From: Microbacterium sp. 11MF
GTDB taxonomy: Bacteria > Actinomycetota > Actinomycetes > Actinomycetales > Microbacteriaceae
Assembly: GCF_000383475.1 (NCBI RefSeq)
Contig: NZ_KB911461.1
Coordinates: forward strand, 124,001-188,000
Length of the DNA stretch: 64,000 nt
Reading direction: 5' to 3'
The translations under genes and the position numbers were made by a program. Each line of letters starts with the position of its first letter. Position 1 is the stretch's first letter. Below the pieces are notes generated by a model that saw only the letters and a program-made list of their open reading frames with translations, made no database searches and was not told the DNA's origin. Positions 35,233-45,839 of this stretch are shown here, piece by piece.

Positions 35233-35243
35233 CCATCTTCGAC
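35199..35243. repeat. Palindromic repeat, right copy, overlapping the end of the DUF559-type gene
   Basis: GTCGCAGATGGTC (35199-35211) pairs with GACCATCTTCGAC (35231-35243), 12 of 13 positions. GAGACGTCGCAGATGG at its left edge is the exact reverse complement of bases 34198-34213 in the left copy, so the two copies are inverted relative to each other. The stop codon of the gene lies within the repeat. Confidence 0.7.
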
Positions 35244-35274
35244 GCCTCGCCGACGGCCGAGCGGATGCCGGGGG

Positions 35275-35880
35275 TCAGGCGGGGTCGATGCGGAGGGTGC
35301 CGGGGCCCTCGCCGACCGTCAGGTCGGTCACGAGGCGGAGCGAGCGGGCGAGGGCGTCGACGGCGGGGATGACGGTGCCGAAGCGCTCGCGGTCGGAGAT
35401 GACGGCGGTGAGGGTGACGAGGTGGGTGCCGGTGTCCCACGTGTACGACGCGAAGGGCGTCTGGCGCGGGTTCGGCGGCAGGGGCATCTCGAGCTTCTCG
35501 GCCACGCCAAGCGGGGAGCCGGTGAAGCTGACCGTGTCGTCGTACTCGATCGGCATGCTCGCGCGCATGGTCCGCAGCTGGGGCGTGAGCTCCTGCACCT
35601 GCGCCATCGCGACGAGGAGTTCGGGGTCGTCCTTCCACACCCACGCGAGCAGGCGACCGTCGGCGCGGCGCATGAGGGCGGGGATCGCCTGGCTCATCGC
35701 CCACGCGGCGACCTTGCTGCCGGGCTGCTCGCGACCGAACGCGGCGTTCGCCTGGGCGAGCAGCATCCCGATCGCCTTCTTGCGGGCGCGGCGCCCTCGG
35801 AACCCGAACGAACCGGTGATCGGGACCCACTGAGCGGGGTCCACCTGGGCGGAGAGGCGGAGGCCGGTGAGAGGCGTCAT
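35275..35880 (-). CDS. Hypothetical protein, 201 aa
   Basis: A soluble protein of 201 residues that I cannot place in a family. A basic N-terminal region (FRGRRARKKAIGMLLAQAN) is followed by alternating helices and strands. The centre holds VWKDDPELLVAMAQVQEL and the end SLRLVTDLTVGEGPGTLRIDPA. No signal peptide, membrane helix or metal motif. The ATG at 35880 lies 6 bases after TACGCT on the minus strand, a leaderless arrangement. It is divergent from the secreted FN3/EEP protein, and its neighbours give no clue. Confidence 0.75.
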   Translation of the reverse strand: MTPLTGLRLSAQVDPAQWVPITGSFGFRGRRARKKAIGMLLAQANAAFGREQPGSKVAAWAMSQAIPALMRRADGRLLAWVWKDDPELLVAMAQVQELTPQLRTMRASMPIEYDDTVSFTGSPLGVAEKLEMPLPPNPRQTPFASYTWDTGTHLVTLTAVISDRERFGTVIPAVDALARSLRLVTDLTVGEGPGTLRIDPA

Positions 35881-35910
35881 CGCTCCAGCGTAGGTTGCTA
35901 GGATCCGCCT

Positions 35911-37125
35911 ATGCTGCGCGCCCCCCACGTCCGCAGCGCCGTCGCAGTGATCGTCGCGATCGCGCTCAGCCTCGCCCTCCCCGTCTCGCCGGCCTCCGCC
36001 GCGGGCACCGTTCCCGCCAAGCCGGGGCTCGTCAACTATGTGGGCGCCTCGCTCACATCGCTGACCGTCGACTGGGCCGACATCCCCGGTGCGACGAGCT
36101 ATTACGTCTACGCGAACACCAGCCACGACCTGGTCACCCGACCCGCGCAGCCGATCAACCAGAAGGTCACCTCCTCGAAGGCGACCGTCACCGGGCTGAA
36201 GCCGGGGGTCGCCTACTTCATCCAGGTGCGCGGCGTCTCGGCCACGGGCATGGGGCCCCGGTCATCGCCGGTGGCCCACGAGACGATCACGGCGCAGGCG
36301 ACGTTGCCCGCGGGCTCGCCGAGCTACCTCGCGGTCAGCTGGAACGTGTGCTCGAACGTCTGCTCCGGTTTCTCGACGCGCAAGAACGTCATCAACAAGC
36401 GCATCACCGAACTCGCCCCCGACATCGTCGCCCTGCAGGAAGCGTCGAAGTACACGACGCCGCCCAGCGGCTACACCTTCGCGTACAACGGGCAGAACGA
36501 CATCCTCATCCGCAACGGCCGGTTCACCCGCGTCGCCGCCAAGTCGGGCGGCGCCACCTCGGGCGCCGTGCTGTTCCCGTCGCAGTACGCCTCGGCGGGC
36601 AAGGGGATGTCGTGGGCCGCCGTCCGGCACAGTTCCGGCGCCTACCTCCTCGTCGTCGACACGCACCTCGTGGTCGGGACGTCGGCATCCGTCGTCCGTC
36701 AACGCCAGTACGAGGCCGGCAAGCTGGCGGATGCCGTGACCGCGACGCTCACGAAGCTCAACAAGACGCACCGGTCGCTGACCGACTGGACGAAGGCGCC
36801 CGTCATGATCGTGGGCGACCTCAACACGCACAAGTCGCGCGTGGGTGACGGCACCATGGCCGCACTCGAGAAGCGCGGGTGGCACGACGCGTACGACCAG
36901 GCGCGCACCCTCAGCCTGCAGCACTACAACACGGCGAACCCGACCATGTCGCTGACGCCCTTCACGAGCGTGACCTGGGGCGACCACATCGACAAGGTGC
37001 TCGTACGGCCCTCGCGGTCGGTCGTCTACTCGTGGAAGAACGCGGGGAAGACCGCGGGCGGCAAGTGGATCGGACCACTCGGGTCGGACCACCATCCGCT
37101 CGCCGTCCGCGTGGGCCTCCGCTGA
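35911..37125 (+). CDS. Secreted fibronectin-III/endonuclease-exonuclease-phosphatase protein
   Basis: Exported protein of 404 residues. A Sec signal peptide (residues 1-30, hydrophobic VAVIVAIALSLALPV, cleavage after PASAA) is followed by one fibronectin type III domain (residues about 35-125). An EEP-superfamily domain runs to the end, with WNVCSN, ALQEAS (metal Glu), VDTHL, VGDLNTHK (Asp-Asn), DHIDKVLV and GSDHHPLAV (catalytic Asp-His). It is predicted to be a metal-dependent phosphodiesterase, either an extracellular nuclease or a lipid phosphodiesterase; the substrate is unresolved. The ATG at 35911 is 6 bases after TAGGAT. It is followed by a small hairpin. Confidence 0.9.
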   Translation: MLRAPHVRSAVAVIVAIALSLALPVSPASAAGTVPAKPGLVNYVGASLTSLTVDWADIPGATSYYVYANTSHDLVTRPAQPINQKVTSSKATVTGLKPGVAYFIQVRGVSATGMGPRSSPVAHETITAQATLPAGSPSYLAVSWNVCSNVCSGFSTRKNVINKRITELAPDIVALQEASKYTTPPSGYTFAYNGQNDILIRNGRFTRVAAKSGGATSGAVLFPSQYASAGKGMSWAAVRHSSGAYLLVVDTHLVVGTSASVVRQRQYEAGKLADAVTATLTKLNKTHRSLTDWTKAPVMIVGDLNTHKSRVGDGTMAALEKRGWHDAYDQARTLSLQHYNTANPTMSLTPFTSVTWGDHIDKVLVRPSRSVVYSWKNAGKTAGGKWIGPLGSDHHPLAVRVGLR

Positions 37126-37135
37126 GGCGCGCCGA

Positions 37136-37150
37136 TCCTCCACCGGAGGA
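37136..37150. terminator. Short hairpin after the secreted nuclease-like gene
   Basis: TCCTCC-acc-GGAGGA, a 6-bp stem 10 bases after the stop. A -10-like TAGAAT (37167-37172) follows and may belong to the promoter of the glycosyltransferase gene about 90 bases downstream. Confidence 0.4.
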
Positions 37151-37260
37151 CGCCCCGGTCCCGGGCTAGAATCGAGCCCCGGCGCCCCGCACATCCCTGC
37201 GCCCCATCGGCGAGAAAGCCCCTTGCCTCCGACGCACAGATTGGCCCGTACCCCGTGACC

Positions 37261-38460
37261 ATGACGCCCCCGGACGATCCCGCCCCCGAGCGCGGACCCC
37301 TCACCATCGTGATCGCGGCCGACACGTTCGCGCCCGACGTCAACGGAGGGGCTCGCTTCACCGAGCGCCTCGCCGCGGGCCTCGCCGCACGCGGTCACGA
37401 CGTCCACGTCGCGACGCCGAGCGTCGGGCACCGCAACCACGGCGTCTTCACCGAGGACATCGAGGGCCAGCCGCTCACGGTGCACCGCCTTCCCGGCTGG
37501 CGCTACCGGCCGCACGACTGGCTGCGGTTCGTCCTGCCGTGGATGGGCAAGCACTACTCGCGCCGGCTGCTCGACGAGGTCGACGCGGATGTCGTGCACA
37601 GCCAGTCGCACATCGTGATCGGTCGCGCCCTGACCCGTATCGCGAACCAGCGTGGCATCCCCGTCGTCGCGACGAACCACATCATGGCCGACAACATCCT
37701 GGACTTCACGCTGCTGCCGAAGTTCCTGTACGACATCTTCCTGAAGATCGCGTGGGCCGACGCGGAGCGCACGTTCAAGATGTCGCGCGCGGTGACGACC
37801 CCCACCCGCAAGGCGGCGGAGTTCCTCGAGAACACGATCGACATCTCCGGCGTCGTGCCGATCAGCTGCGGCATCCGCCAGAGCAACTACACGCCGAACC
37901 TCGAGCCGCGTGAGAACCGCCGCCGGGTGCTGTTCGTCGGCCGCCTGACGACGGAGAAGCACGTCGAGGTCACCCTCGAGGCGATCACGAAGCTGCCCGA
38001 CCTCGACATCCAGTTCGAGATCGTCGGCGGCGGCGATCAGCGCAAGAGCCTCGGTCAGGTGACCGAGCGTCTCGGCCTGGCCGACCGTGTGACCTTCCTC
38101 GGGCGGGTGTCCGAAGAGGAGCTCCGCGCCGCCTACACCCGCGCCGACGTCTTCGTCATCGCCTCGGTCGCCGAGCTGCAGTCCATCGCGACGATGGAGG
38201 CCATGGCCTCGGGTCTTCCCGTCATCGCGGCCAACGCCGTGGCGCTGCCCCACCTCGTCCACGACGGCGAGAACGGCTATCTGTTCGAGCCGGGCAACGC
38301 CGACGAGCTGGCCGAGAAGATCCGCACCGTGCTGACGGCGGACCAGGCCGAGTACTCGCGGATGCAGCAGGCCTCGCTCCACGGCGTCGAGATCCACGAC
38401 ATCGAGCGGACCCTCGACACCTTCGAGAAGCTCTACCGCGGCGAACCGCTCGGTGGCTGA
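37261..38460 (+). CDS. GT4-family glycosyltransferase (first of a pair)
   Basis: GT-B fold glycosyltransferase of about 399 residues, retaining family 4. The acceptor half starts VIAADTFAPDVNGGARFTERLAAGLAARGH. The donor half has VLFVGRLTTEKHVEVTLEA and the E-x7-E motif in FVIASVAELQSIATMEAMASGLPV, which binds the nucleotide sugar. It resembles actinobacterial mannosyl- and glucosyl-transferases of cell-envelope glycolipids; the sugar is not deducible. The start could be ATG 37261 or GTG 37255; neither has a clear ribosome site. The second glycosyltransferase starts 1 base after its stop, so they are co-translated. Confidence 0.9.
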   Translation: MTPPDDPAPERGPLTIVIAADTFAPDVNGGARFTERLAAGLAARGHDVHVATPSVGHRNHGVFTEDIEGQPLTVHRLPGWRYRPHDWLRFVLPWMGKHYSRRLLDEVDADVVHSQSHIVIGRALTRIANQRGIPVVATNHIMADNILDFTLLPKFLYDIFLKIAWADAERTFKMSRAVTTPTRKAAEFLENTIDISGVVPISCGIRQSNYTPNLEPRENRRRVLFVGRLTTEKHVEVTLEAITKLPDLDIQFEIVGGGDQRKSLGQVTERLGLADRVTFLGRVSEEELRAAYTRADVFVIASVAELQSIATMEAMASGLPVIAANAVALPHLVHDGENGYLFEPGNADELAEKIRTVLTADQAEYSRMQQASLHGVEIHDIERTLDTFEKLYRGEPLGG

Positions 38461-38461
38461 G

Positions 38462-39556
38462 ATGCGTCTGTTCTTCGACGCACGTTACATCCGCACCGAC
38501 TTCCACGACGGCATCAGCCGCTACTCCGCCGAGCTCGCGCAGGCAGTGGCGGATGCCGCATCCGCCTACCGCACCGAGGTCACCTATCTGATCCACGACG
38601 AGCGGCAGCGCGCCTTCCTGCCCGCCGATGCGATCACTCTGACGATCCACGCGCCCACGTCGGCGAAGGAACCGTTCTCGTCGCTGCTGCTGAACCGCCA
38701 CAGGCCGGACGTGCTGTTCTCGCCGATGCAGACGATCGGGTCGGCCGGCCGGCGGTTCCGCCTCGTCCTGACGCTGCACGACACCATCTACTACCGGCAC
38801 CGGACGCCGCCGCGGGCGCTGCCCTGGTACGTGCGTGTCGGCTGGCGGCTGTTCCACCTGTCGTACTGGCCGCAGCGGTGGACGCTGAACGCCGCCGACC
38901 TCGTCGCGACCGTCAGCGAGACGAGCGCGCGCCAGTTCGCGCGCGTGCGTCTGACGAAGCGCCCGGTCGTCGTGATCCCGAACGCGCCGCAGCGCCTCGC
39001 CGAACTGCTCCCCGACGGTGCCGCCGTGGGCTCCGGCCCCGTTCGGAACCTCGTCTACATGGGCTCGTTCATGCCGTACAAGAACGTCGAGACGCTCGTC
39101 ACGGCCATGCGGGAGCTGCCGGATCACACCCTCCACCTGCTGTCGCGCATCACGCCCGAGCGTCGCGCCGAGCTGACGGCGCTGGCCGGCGGGGCGTCGG
39201 TCGTCTTCCACGACGGGGTCACGGATGCCGCTTACGCCGCGCTCCTGGCAGACGACGCCGCTCTCGTCACGACGAGTCTCGACGAAGGCTACGGGCTGCC
39301 GGTGGCCGAAGCGCTCGAACTCGGGGTGCCCGCGGTGGTGACCGACATGGAGATCTTCCGCGAGGTGGCCGGAGACGGCGCGCTCTACGTCGATCCGCTC
39401 GATCCGGAAGCCGTCGCCCGCGCCGTGCGGTCGCTCGATGAACCCGGGATGCGGGGGCGACTCGTCGAGGCGGGGACGCGTCACATCCGCTCGTTCGAAT
39501 GGGCTCGGTCGGCGAAGATCCTGCTCGCCGCGGCGACCGATCTGACGCGGCGCTGA
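38462..39556 (+). CDS. GT4-family glycosyltransferase (second of a pair)
   Basis: GT-B glycosyltransferase of 364 residues, retaining family 4 (RfaB/WbaZ-like). The N-terminus LFFDARYIRTDFHDGISRYS contains the typical acceptor G-I-S-R-Y loop. The donor half has NLVYMGSFMPYKNVETLVTA and TTSLDEGYGLPVAEALELGVPAVV, where E-G-Y-G-L-P is the nucleotide-sugar E-x7-E motif. ATG at 38462 is chosen because GGTGG precedes it by 5 bases; a GTG at 38453 overlapping the upstream stop is the alternative. Together with its partner it probably builds a two-sugar glycolipid or a cell-wall oligosaccharide. Confidence 0.9.
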   Translation: MRLFFDARYIRTDFHDGISRYSAELAQAVADAASAYRTEVTYLIHDERQRAFLPADAITLTIHAPTSAKEPFSSLLLNRHRPDVLFSPMQTIGSAGRRFRLVLTLHDTIYYRHRTPPRALPWYVRVGWRLFHLSYWPQRWTLNAADLVATVSETSARQFARVRLTKRPVVVIPNAPQRLAELLPDGAAVGSGPVRNLVYMGSFMPYKNVETLVTAMRELPDHTLHLLSRITPERRAELTALAGGASVVFHDGVTDAAYAALLADDAALVTTSLDEGYGLPVAEALELGVPAVVTDMEIFREVAGDGALYVDPLDPEAVARAVRSLDEPGMRGRLVEAGTRHIRSFEWARSAKILLAAATDLTRR

Positions 39557-39575
39557 GCCGGGTCAGGGGCCGGGG

Positions 39576-39788
39576 TCAGATGCCGCCGGCGCCGCCCGCG
39601 TTGCTGCGGTTGTCGACGTAGACGGCCGTGGCCTTCGCCATGCGCGCTTCGGAGTCGGCACCGCGACGCGCAGCCGCGCCGTGACCCTCTTCATCGGTCA
39701 CCGAGCGGTCGAGTCGCGCGCGTCGACGTGCGACGACAAGGCTCAGGGCGACGATCGCGACGACGACGGCTGCGAATCCGAGTTCCAT
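39576..39788 (-). CDS. Small single-pass membrane protein, 70 aa
   Basis: A 70-residue protein with one N-terminal helix (LGFAAVVVAIVALSLVVARRR) and a charged cytoplasmic tail ending DNRSNAGGAGGI. Function unknown. The ATG at 39788 lies 6 bases after TAGGTT on the minus strand, supporting a genuine gene despite its size; a GTG two codons upstream is an alternative. Confidence 0.6.
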   Translation of the reverse strand: MELGFAAVVVAIVALSLVVARRRARLDRSVTDEEGHGAAARRGADSEARMAKATAVYVDNRSNAGGAGGI

Positions 39789-39831
39789 GGTCACAACCTA
39801 GCCGTTACCGCAGCGGGTGGAGAAAAAGAGG

Positions 39832-40263
39832 TCAGAGGAACTGTCCGCCGACCGTGGAGGAGAGGAACCCCAGGACCGTCCCCACGAGGGTCGCGGCTGC
39901 GAGGCCGATCGCGATCCCGCCGAGGAGGCGGGCCCCGGCATCCCGGCGCACCGCGATGAACCCGAGGATGAGGGCGACGACGGCGAGGGCGCAGGTGAAG
40001 AGCGAGAACACGGCGTTGACGATGCCGTACAACTGCGGGTCGTAGACCGACCGATACAGCTGGATGGTGATGGCCGGCCAGAGTCCGCCGAGGAGTACGG
40101 GAGCCGCCGCCACGAGCAGCGCGGCGATGGCGAAGCCGCGGCCGCTTCCGGCACCGCCCGCCGGAGGAGGAGTGCCGTACGGGTAGGACGGCTGCCCCTG
40201 GGGTGGGTACTGGGGTGAGTACTGCGGCGGCTGCTGCGCGTCCGGCGGGACGGGGTCGGTCAT
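39832..40263 (-). CDS. Hypothetical membrane protein, 143 aa
   Basis: A membrane protein with a Pro/Gln/Tyr-rich N-terminal tail (residues about 5-45, PPQYSPQYPPQGQPSYPYG) and three hydrophobic helices (residues about 45-65, 80-105 and 115-140). This layout matches the widespread actinobacterial DUF4190-like/proline-rich small membrane proteins, although I cannot assign a family with certainty. The ATG at 40263 is chosen because the upstream in-frame stretch is unlike protein. It is divergent from the AraC regulator. Confidence 0.76.
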   Translation of the reverse strand: MTDPVPPDAQQPPQYSPQYPPQGQPSYPYGTPPPAGGAGSGRGFAIAALLVAAAPVLLGGLWPAITIQLYRSVYDPQLYGIVNAVFSLFTCALAVVALILGFIAVRRDAGARLLGGIAIGLAAATLVGTVLGFLSSTVGGQFL

Positions 40264-40346
40264 GGCTGTCCTCTCGCGGGGCCCCGAGTCTAGGGGCGTG
40301 GTCCCGCGGGGCGGAAGGGGGTGCTCCGGGGGACATGCCGCCGTCG

Positions 40347-40419
40347 TGGCAGGAACGCTATGCTTGCTCGCATCCTGCCACCAATGGCCGCATCGACGCT
40401 GCTCGCAGGAATCCTGCCA
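40347..40419. promoter_or_regulatory. Repeated TGGCAGGA sites upstream of the AraC regulator
   Basis: TGGCAGGA (40347-40354) and TCCTGCCA (40373-40380) form an inverted pair 18 bases apart. TCCTGCCA recurs at 40412-40419, where it is part of the perfect palindrome GCAGGA-A-TCCTGC (40405-40417). Three sites within 73 bases upstream of an AraC-type gene suggest an autoregulatory operator. Confidence 0.5.
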
Positions 40420-40445
40420 GCCGAACACCATCCGGGGAGAACGCC

Positions 40446-41414
40446 ATGATCCGCACCGTCGCCTGCGTCGTCCAGAGCGGGTTCGCGCCCTTCGAGTTCG
40501 GGCTCGCCTGCGAGGCGTTCGGGCTCGATCGCAGCGACGACGGCATCCCGAACTTCGACTTCCGGATCGTGACCCCTGATCCCGGCGCGATCCCCAGCAA
40601 CCTCGCGTTCTCCATCAACGTCGATCACGATCTGACGTTCGCGGACGAGGCGGACGTCGTCGTCATCACGCCGATCCCCCGGGAGGCGTGGGGCAGCGTG
40701 GACGAGCGGGTGCTCGACGTGATCCGCAGGGCGGTCGCGCGAGGCGCGTGGGTGCTGACGGTGTGCAGCGGGGCGTTCGCGGTCGCGGCATCCGGTGTCC
40801 TGTCGGGGCAGCGCGCGACGACGCACTGGCGCTACGCCGAGACCATGGCGAGCATGTACCCCGACATCGAGGTCGACCCCAACGTGCTGTACGTGCAGTC
40901 GGGGCGGATCATCACGAGCGCCGGGACGGCGGCCGGGCTCGACGCGTGCCTGCATCTTCTGCGGCTCGAGCTCGGGGCCGAGGCGGCGAACACGATCGCG
41001 CGGCGCATGGTGGTGCCCCCGCAGCGCGACGGCGGCCAGGCGCAGTTCATCGCGTCGCCGTTGCCGGTGTCGACCTCGCTCTCGCTGACGCCGGTGACCG
41101 AGTGGATGCTGGAGAACCTGCGGCGCGACTTGTCGGTCGACCAGCTGGCGGCGAAGGCGCACATGTCGCCGCGGACGTTCGCGCGGCGGTTCAAGGCCGA
41201 CTACGGGACGACGCCGGCGGCATGGTTGGGGCGGCAGCGGATCCTCCATGCGCAGCGCCTGCTCGAACAGACCGACCTCGGACTGGACGCGATCGCGTAC
41301 GAGTGCGGCTTCGGTTCGGCGGCCGTGCTGAGGCAGAACTTCGCGCGGGTGCTCGGGACGACGCCGACGGCATACCGGTCCCGCTTCGCCTGCGCCGCTG
41401 TCATGGCGTCGTGA
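40446..41414 (+). CDS. GlxA-family AraC regulator (DJ-1/PfpI + AraC)
   Basis: Transcriptional regulator of 322 residues. The N-terminal DJ-1/PfpI-like domain (residues about 1-165) contains [17 protein letters not shown] with the nucleophile-elbow Cys, and RATTHW. The C-terminal AraC domain (residues about 215-322) has two helix-turn-helices: [22 protein letters not shown] and [22 protein letters not shown]. The ATG at 40446 follows GGAGA. Targets are unknown; the divergent small membrane protein and the gene itself share repeated TGGCAGGA sites. It ends just before the clpB HAIR site. Confidence 0.92.
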   Translation: MIRTVACVVQSGFAPFEFGLACEAFGLDRSDDGIPNFDFRIVTPDPGAIPSNLAFSINVDHDLTFADEADVVVITPIPREAWGSVDERVLDVIRRAVARGAWVLTVCSGAFAVAASGVLSGQRATTHWRYAETMASMYPDIEVDPNVLYVQSGRIITSAGTAAGLDACLHLLRLELGAEAANTIARRMVVPPQRDGGQAQFIASPLPVSTSLSLTPVTEWMLENLRRDLSVDQLAAKAHMSPRTFARRFKADYGTTPAAWLGRQRILHAQRLLEQTDLGLDAIAYECGFGSAAVLRQNFARVLGTTPTAYRSRFACAAVMAS

Positions 41415-41418
41415 TAAA

Positions 41419-41447
41419 GTTGAGCCTGACGGACTCAACCTTTTATC
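41419..41447 (+). promoter_or_regulatory. HAIR element and promoter of clpB
   Basis: GTTGAGC-N7-ACTCAAC (41419-41439) matches the HspR consensus CTTGAGT-N7-ACTCAAG with changes at the two outermost bases and one inner base. A promoter overlaps it: -35 TTGAGC (41420-41425), 16-base spacer, -10 TTTATC (41442-41447). HspR made from the dnaK operon at 33697 is the expected repressor, giving co-induction of DnaK and ClpB on heat shock. Confidence 0.85.
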
Positions 41448-41463
41448 GAGCTTTCAGGAGCAG

Positions 41464-43676
<2,213 letters not shown>

Positions 43677-43677
<1 letters not shown>

Positions 43678-44216
43678 TGACGCCGGTCGCGCTGGGGCAT
43701 GGCGTGGTCCTGCGCGAGGTCGTCGGATCGGATGCGGCTGCCCTCGCCGAGGCGTACCGCCGCAATCGAGAGCGGCTGGCGCCATGGGAGCCGGAGCGAG
43801 CCGAGCGCTTCTTCACGGATGCCGGTCAGGAGTCGGCGATCGAGGTGATGCTGCGCGAACGTGAGGCGGGGACCGGCGTTCCGTTCGTGCTCGAGGCGGG
43901 AGAGTGGATCGTGGGGCGGGTGAACCTCTCGGGCATCGTGCGCGGACCGTTCCAGAGCGCGAACCTCGGGTACTGGATCGACGGCGAGCTGGGTGGACGA
44001 GGTGTGATGACCGCCGCGGTGGATGCCGTGGCTCGAGTCGCCGCTGAAGATCTCGGCCTGCACCGCATCCAGGCGGCGACGCTGCTGCACAACGCGCCGT
44101 CGCAGTCGGTGCTGCGCCGGTGCGGCTTCGCGGAGATCGGCGTCGCGCCGAGGTACCTGCGGATCGCGGGGCGGTGGCAGGACCATCTGCTGTTCCAGCG
44201 GATCCTGGAGGGCTGA
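43677..44216 (+). CDS. GNAT acetyltransferase (RimJ/RimL type)
   Basis: N-acetyltransferase of 179 residues resembling ribosomal-protein N-terminal acetyltransferases. The acetyl-CoA signature GRGVMTAAVDAVARVAAEDLGLHRI and the closing NAPSQSVLRRCGFAEIGVA match the RimJ/RimL pattern, and YLRIAGRWQDHLLFQRI is the usual end of that subfamily. Its ATG overlaps the clpB stop by one base (TGATG), so it is transcribed and translationally coupled with clpB and presumably heat-induced. The target is unknown. Confidence 0.9.
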
Positions 44217-44226
44217 GCCGGTCGCA

Positions 44227-44290
44227 TGTCGGTTCGCGGCGGTGTCGGTTCTGAGCGGTGTCGGTTCGTGGACGTGCCGGTTCGCGGGCG
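44227..44290. repeat. Four tandem copies of a 16-bp repeat
   Basis: TGTCGGTTC begins at 44227, 44243 and 44259, and TGCCGGTTC at 44275, an exact 16-base period. The second half of each unit varies (GCGGCGG, TGAGCGG, GTGGACG, GCGGGCG). It lies in the 141-base gap between the acetyltransferase stop and the convergent HNH gene stop, where I see no gene or terminator hairpin. Confidence 0.8.
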
Positions 44291-44357
44291 AGAGGCCCGT
44301 GCGCGAGCTGGGGTAGGCGCCCGCGGTCCACGCAGTGCGGGGCCGGGGAGCGGCGGT

Positions 44358-45674
44358 TCAGAACGGAGCGGGGTCGCCGGGCGTTGTTTCGGCAGGGGTG
44401 AAGGCGACGGCCGGGGTGGGTGCGTCTTCTCTGTAGGTCCTGCCGAGGGGTGAGGTCCATTCGAGGACTCCACCCGACAGTTGTCGGACTCTCCAGGCGG
44501 TGAACTGCTTCATCGAATGGTGTCGTTGGCATAGGTGGGCGAGGTTGGAGAGTTCTGTCCCACCGCCGAGGGCGTGGTCGTGGGTGTGGTCGACTTCGCA
44601 GCGGATGGCGGCGACGCGGCATCCGGGGAACCGGCAGTGCTGGTCGCGGGCTTGCAGGAACCGTCGCATCCCGGATGGGACACGGTACGAGTCGGTGGCG
44701 ACGGTGACTCCGGTGGTGGGGTCGTGAAACAGGCGCTCCCACACGTGCGTCGCGCCGGCGAGTGTGCGAGCGGTGGCCGGGTCGATGGGCGAGCGGCCGG
44801 TCAGGTCGCACGGCCCGTCGTCGACACCGGTCAGGGTCGCCGCGGGGATGAGTACTTGCACGCGTGCGCGGATCGCGCCGAGCGGTCCCGCCGTCGTGTC
44901 GCGCGTGTCGTCGAGCGCCGGGGTGCCGGCGAGGAGGAGATCGGCGAACACGTCGGCGCGGACCTGATCGATCGAGCGCGCATCGGTCGCGACGATTTCT
45001 GAACCTGTCGCGCGTTCGCCCCGGGTGTCGATGATCGCTCGTGCCTGCTGTGTCAGCCGGTCGTGGATGCCCTCCGCGATCACCGTCGGCAGTGTCGCGA
45101 TCACGTCCGACATCCCATCCCGTCCTGGCGTTAGTCGCACGCACCGGCCCGCCGCAGCTTCCTCGTGTCGTTCCGCGAAGGTCCGGGGGTGCATCCGGTG
45201 GGCGAGGATCTCGAGCTCGCCTCGAACCCGGTTCGGTGTGTCGCCTTCGCACCGTTCGATCGCGACCTTCTCGAACTCCGCCCACATCTCGGCGGGCAGG
45301 TTCAGCCCGGTCTCGACGATCGCCCTCACGTGCGCCTGTACGATCCGCCCGGACTCCCACGCGGCCACCGCCGCCGGGAACCCTTCGATCGTCACCCGGG
45401 CTTCCCTGATCCGGCGTTGCACCGTCCGGTCGGTGATGCGCATCGCCCCAGCGACCTCGGCCGAAATGGACCGCAGCACCATGTCGTGCAGGGTGACTTT
45501 CGCGTTCGGGGGCGCGCCCTGCTCCTCCGCCAACCGGCCCGCGGCAGCGAGCACACGCAACTCCCGGATCTGCACCCGAGCGACCTCAAGGGCAACGTCC
45601 TCGACGTCCGCAACGATCCCCGAGATGGCGGCGAGATACGACTCGCCACCGGGGGTTTCCGCCGCATCCGTCAT
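44358..45674 (-). CDS. HNH endonuclease-domain protein (DUF222/13E12 family)
   Basis: Actinobacterial DUF222/13E12-repeat protein of 438 residues with a C-terminal HNH nuclease domain. The N-terminal helical DUF222 region (residues about 10-300) contains ITDRTVQRRIREA and MHPRTFAERHEEA. The HNH domain near residues 345-400 has CRFPGC (zinc Cys), CEVDHTHDHALGG (catalytic His), LSNLAHLCQRHH (Asn and zinc His). These genes are multicopy in many actinobacteria and are often flanked by recombination sites, but their function is unproven. The ATG at 45674 lies 6 bases after CAGGGT. No repeats flank it apart from the tandem array after its stop. Confidence 0.92.
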   Translation of the reverse strand: MTDAAETPGGESYLAAISGIVADVEDVALEVARVQIRELRVLAAAGRLAEEQGAPPNAKVTLHDMVLRSISAEVAGAMRITDRTVQRRIREARVTIEGFPAAVAAWESGRIVQAHVRAIVETGLNLPAEMWAEFEKVAIERCEGDTPNRVRGELEILAHRMHPRTFAERHEEAAAGRCVRLTPGRDGMSDVIATLPTVIAEGIHDRLTQQARAIIDTRGERATGSEIVATDARSIDQVRADVFADLLLAGTPALDDTRDTTAGPLGAIRARVQVLIPAATLTGVDDGPCDLTGRSPIDPATARTLAGATHVWERLFHDPTTGVTVATDSYRVPSGMRRFLQARDQHCRFPGCRVAAIRCEVDHTHDHALGGGTELSNLAHLCQRHHSMKQFTAWRVRQLSGGVLEWTSPLGRTYREDAPTPAVAFTPAETTPGDPAPF

Positions 45675-45839
45675 ACCTGAACCCTGCCACCAACCTCCGA
45701 CATCCAGACCCCGAAAACCGCTTAAAACACACGCTCCGCACACGGCCGAAGGTGAGAAACGTCTCATCTGCGAAGGACCCACCCTCGGTACCTGAGTAGG
45801 CCCCAGCCAAGCCCTGTCCGGAGCGTGAAAGGATCGAGC

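Noticed and set aside
44227..44290. CRISPR array
   Set aside because: The 16-bp units are tandem with no unique spacers of constant length and no cas genes are nearby.
44358..45674. Mobile intron or insertion sequence around the HNH gene
   Set aside because: No terminal repeats, target duplication, integrase or intron structure is visible. The HNH domain belongs to the common actinobacterial DUF222/13E12 family.
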